DNA from: Polaromonas glacialis
GTDB taxonomy: Bacteria; Pseudomonadota; Gammaproteobacteria; Burkholderiales; Burkholderiaceae_C
NCBI RefSeq assembly: GCF_000709345.1
Contig: NZ_KL448323.1
Location: 2,672,346-2,736,345, forward strand
DNA: 64,000 bases
Direction of reading: 5' to 3'
This document shows, piece by piece, positions 63,066 to 64,000 of this stretch. The notes below the pieces were generated by a model. That model made no database searches and was not told the origin of the DNA. It saw only the letters and a program-made list of their open reading frames with translations. Position numbers and translations under genes: made by a program. Numbering within the stretch: the stretch's first letter is position 1; each line of letters opens with the position of its first letter.

Positions 63066-63634
63066 TCAACTCAAGGCTAGGCCGGGCGTCACTACCACGC
63101 CGGCCTCAACCTTGACGCCATAACCCAAGACAGCGCCCGCCTGCATCCAAGCGCCACGCCCCAAAACCGCGCCCCCAGCCATTGCGGCATTGACGCCCAA
63201 GTGGCCGAAGTCTTCAACCCGGCATTGGTGGTCAACCACTGCACCGCAATTAAGGACGACGCCTGCGCCCAAATGAGGTTCAGTGCCGACGATGGCCCCC
63301 GCCATGATGGCACTTCCTGCGCCAATGACGGCCCTGGGCGAAACAACGGCCTTGGGATGAATAACGGTCGCCAGTTCAAAACTGCAGCATGGAGCCTCTG
63401 TTGGAATTCCTCTCGCAGGCGGTTGTTTCCAATGGCAACGATGGCCACATCTGCGTACTGACCGTAACGGGTCAGATCAGTAGTAGCCCCAAATACCGGC
63501 AAATCCCAGACACACTGCAGGCTTGGCGCCGCATCATCCACAAAGCCCACCAATTCGTATTTTCCGGCGGCCAGCACGGCCTCAGCAACTGAGCGACCGT
63601 GACCACCGGCACCCACGATCAGCAAGCGTTTCAT
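63066..63634 (-). pseudogene. PglD/NeuD-like sugar acetyltransferase, frameshifted
   Basis: The N-terminal half from ATG 63634 reads MKRLLIVGAGGHGRSVAEAV, then AAGKYELVGFVDDAAPSLQC and ADVAIVAIGNNRLREEFQQRLHAA in one frame. The hexapeptide-repeat half reads FELATVIHPKAVVSPRAVIG, MAGAIVGTEPHLGAGVVLNC, GAVVDHQCRVEDFGHLGV and WMQAGAVLGYGVKVE in the next frame, ending at 63066. A single missing base near 63382 (GCAGTTTTGAA where GCAGGTTTTGAA is expected) explains it. Without the shift the enzyme would be about 190 aa and N-acetylate a UDP-4-amino sugar. Its start overlaps the sugar-transferase stop (ATGA). It may be a true mutation or a sequencing error. Confidence 0.85.
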
Positions 63635-64000
63635 CAGTGGGAAACGCCATCCCGGCGCAGCACCTTCACAAAGGTCATCCAAAGAATGCGGATGTCAAAC
63701 CCCAGTGACTGCCGCTGCAGGTATTCCACATCCAGCTTCACCTTGTCGGGAATCGGAAGTTCATCGCGCCCATTGACCTGCGCCCAACCCGTCAGCCCCG
63801 GCACCAGTTCATGCACGCCATGCTGCGTGCGCAACGTAATCAGATCATGCTGGTTGAACAGTGCAGGCCGGGGGCCGACAAAGCTCATGTCTCCGACCAG
63901 GATGCTCCATAGCTGGGGCAACTCGTCCAGGCTGCTCTTGCGCAAAAAAGAACCAATCGGTGTCAGGTGCGAGCTGGCATCGGCCAGAAGGTGCGTGGCC
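63634..64000 (-). CDS. Undecaprenyl-phosphate sugar phosphotransferase (PglC/WcaJ type), partial
   Basis: C-terminal about 122 codons of a polyprenyl-phosphate phosphosugar transferase that starts glycan assembly on the lipid carrier. Blocks: TPIGSFLRKSSLDELPQLWS, ILVGDMSFVGPRPALFNQHD, PGLTGWAQVNGRDELP and DVEYLQRQSLGFDIRILWMTF. The N-terminal membrane helix and the catalytic DE motif lie outside the window. The stop overlaps the acetyltransferase start. Confidence 0.93.
   Translation of the reverse strand, partial: ATHLLADASSHLTPIGSFLRKSSLDELPQLWSILVGDMSFVGPRPALFNQHDLITLRTQHGVHELVPGLTGWAQVNGRDELPIPDKVKLDVEYLQRQSLGFDIRILWMTFVKVLRRDGVSH

Overview
The window looks like chromosomal DNA of a high-GC betaproteobacterium of the Burkholderiales, most likely the Comamonadaceae and possibly Polaromonas or a relative. 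This rests on gene content: a dcw cluster with mraZ-rsmH-ftsL-ftsI, a single-cysteine DksA next to a COG0523 GTPase, Bug-type solute receptors, a phasin, an NDUFA9-like epimerase, and a recurring short interspersed repeat of a kind I associate with that family. Genus is inference. No tRNA, 16S/23S rRNA, CRISPR array or prophage is visible.

Layout. 1-2.7 kb: start of the division and cell-wall cluster, read leftward from a putative MraZ operator. 3.5-7.5 kb: COG0523 GTPase, dksA and a STAS-domain protein. 7.7-11.6 kb: rRNA methyltransferase, xerC, DUF484, dapF. 11.6-13.9 kb: a decayed segment with the remains of a LysR regulator and a D-tartrate dehydratase joined by a deletion, then an AT-rich stretch and a methyltransferase. 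14-22.5 kb: NUDIX-MBL fusion, amino-acid binding lipoprotein, NhaR-like regulator, a cysteine-free Rrf2 regulator, RNase P RNA, cysteine synthase, FAD oxidoreductase and a ProQ-domain RNA chaperone. 22.5-26.6 kb: htpX, and an overlapping set pyrC / NYN-domain protein / DUF3025. 26.7-29.6 kb: complete TRAP transporter. 29.8-35.1 kb: rnk, gltIJKL glutamate/aspartate ABC transporter, LysR. 35.2-40.6 kb: Atm1-type ABC exporter, thioesterase, MgtC-like protein, hemerythrin, NDUFA9-like protein, GST.

40.6-42.0 kb: an IS200/IS605-type element without TnpA. It carries tnpB with an unusual RuvC-II site, a divergent 55-aa ribbon-helix-helix-like gene too short for standard ORF calls, and a right-end hairpin that now supplies the ribosome binding site and start codon of cca. 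43.4-47.5 kb: thioesterase, phasin, kdsA, lactate permease. 47.7-55.9 kb: a leftward fatty-acid beta-oxidation cluster headed by its TetR regulator. 56-59.9 kb: a LysR regulator divergent from a dehydrogenase / beta-keto-acid-cleavage enzyme / Bug-receptor operon. 60-64 kb: argB and the end of a surface-glycan locus (sugar transferase, frameshifted acetyltransferase, membrane 4,6-dehydratase).

The most unusual large-scale signal is a roughly 50-55-bp repeat found at 13 places. All copies point the same way on the + strand whatever the local gene direction. Four lie in frame inside conserved genes (dapF, NUDIX-MBL, DUF3025, cca) and one forms the stop codon of the ABC exporter.
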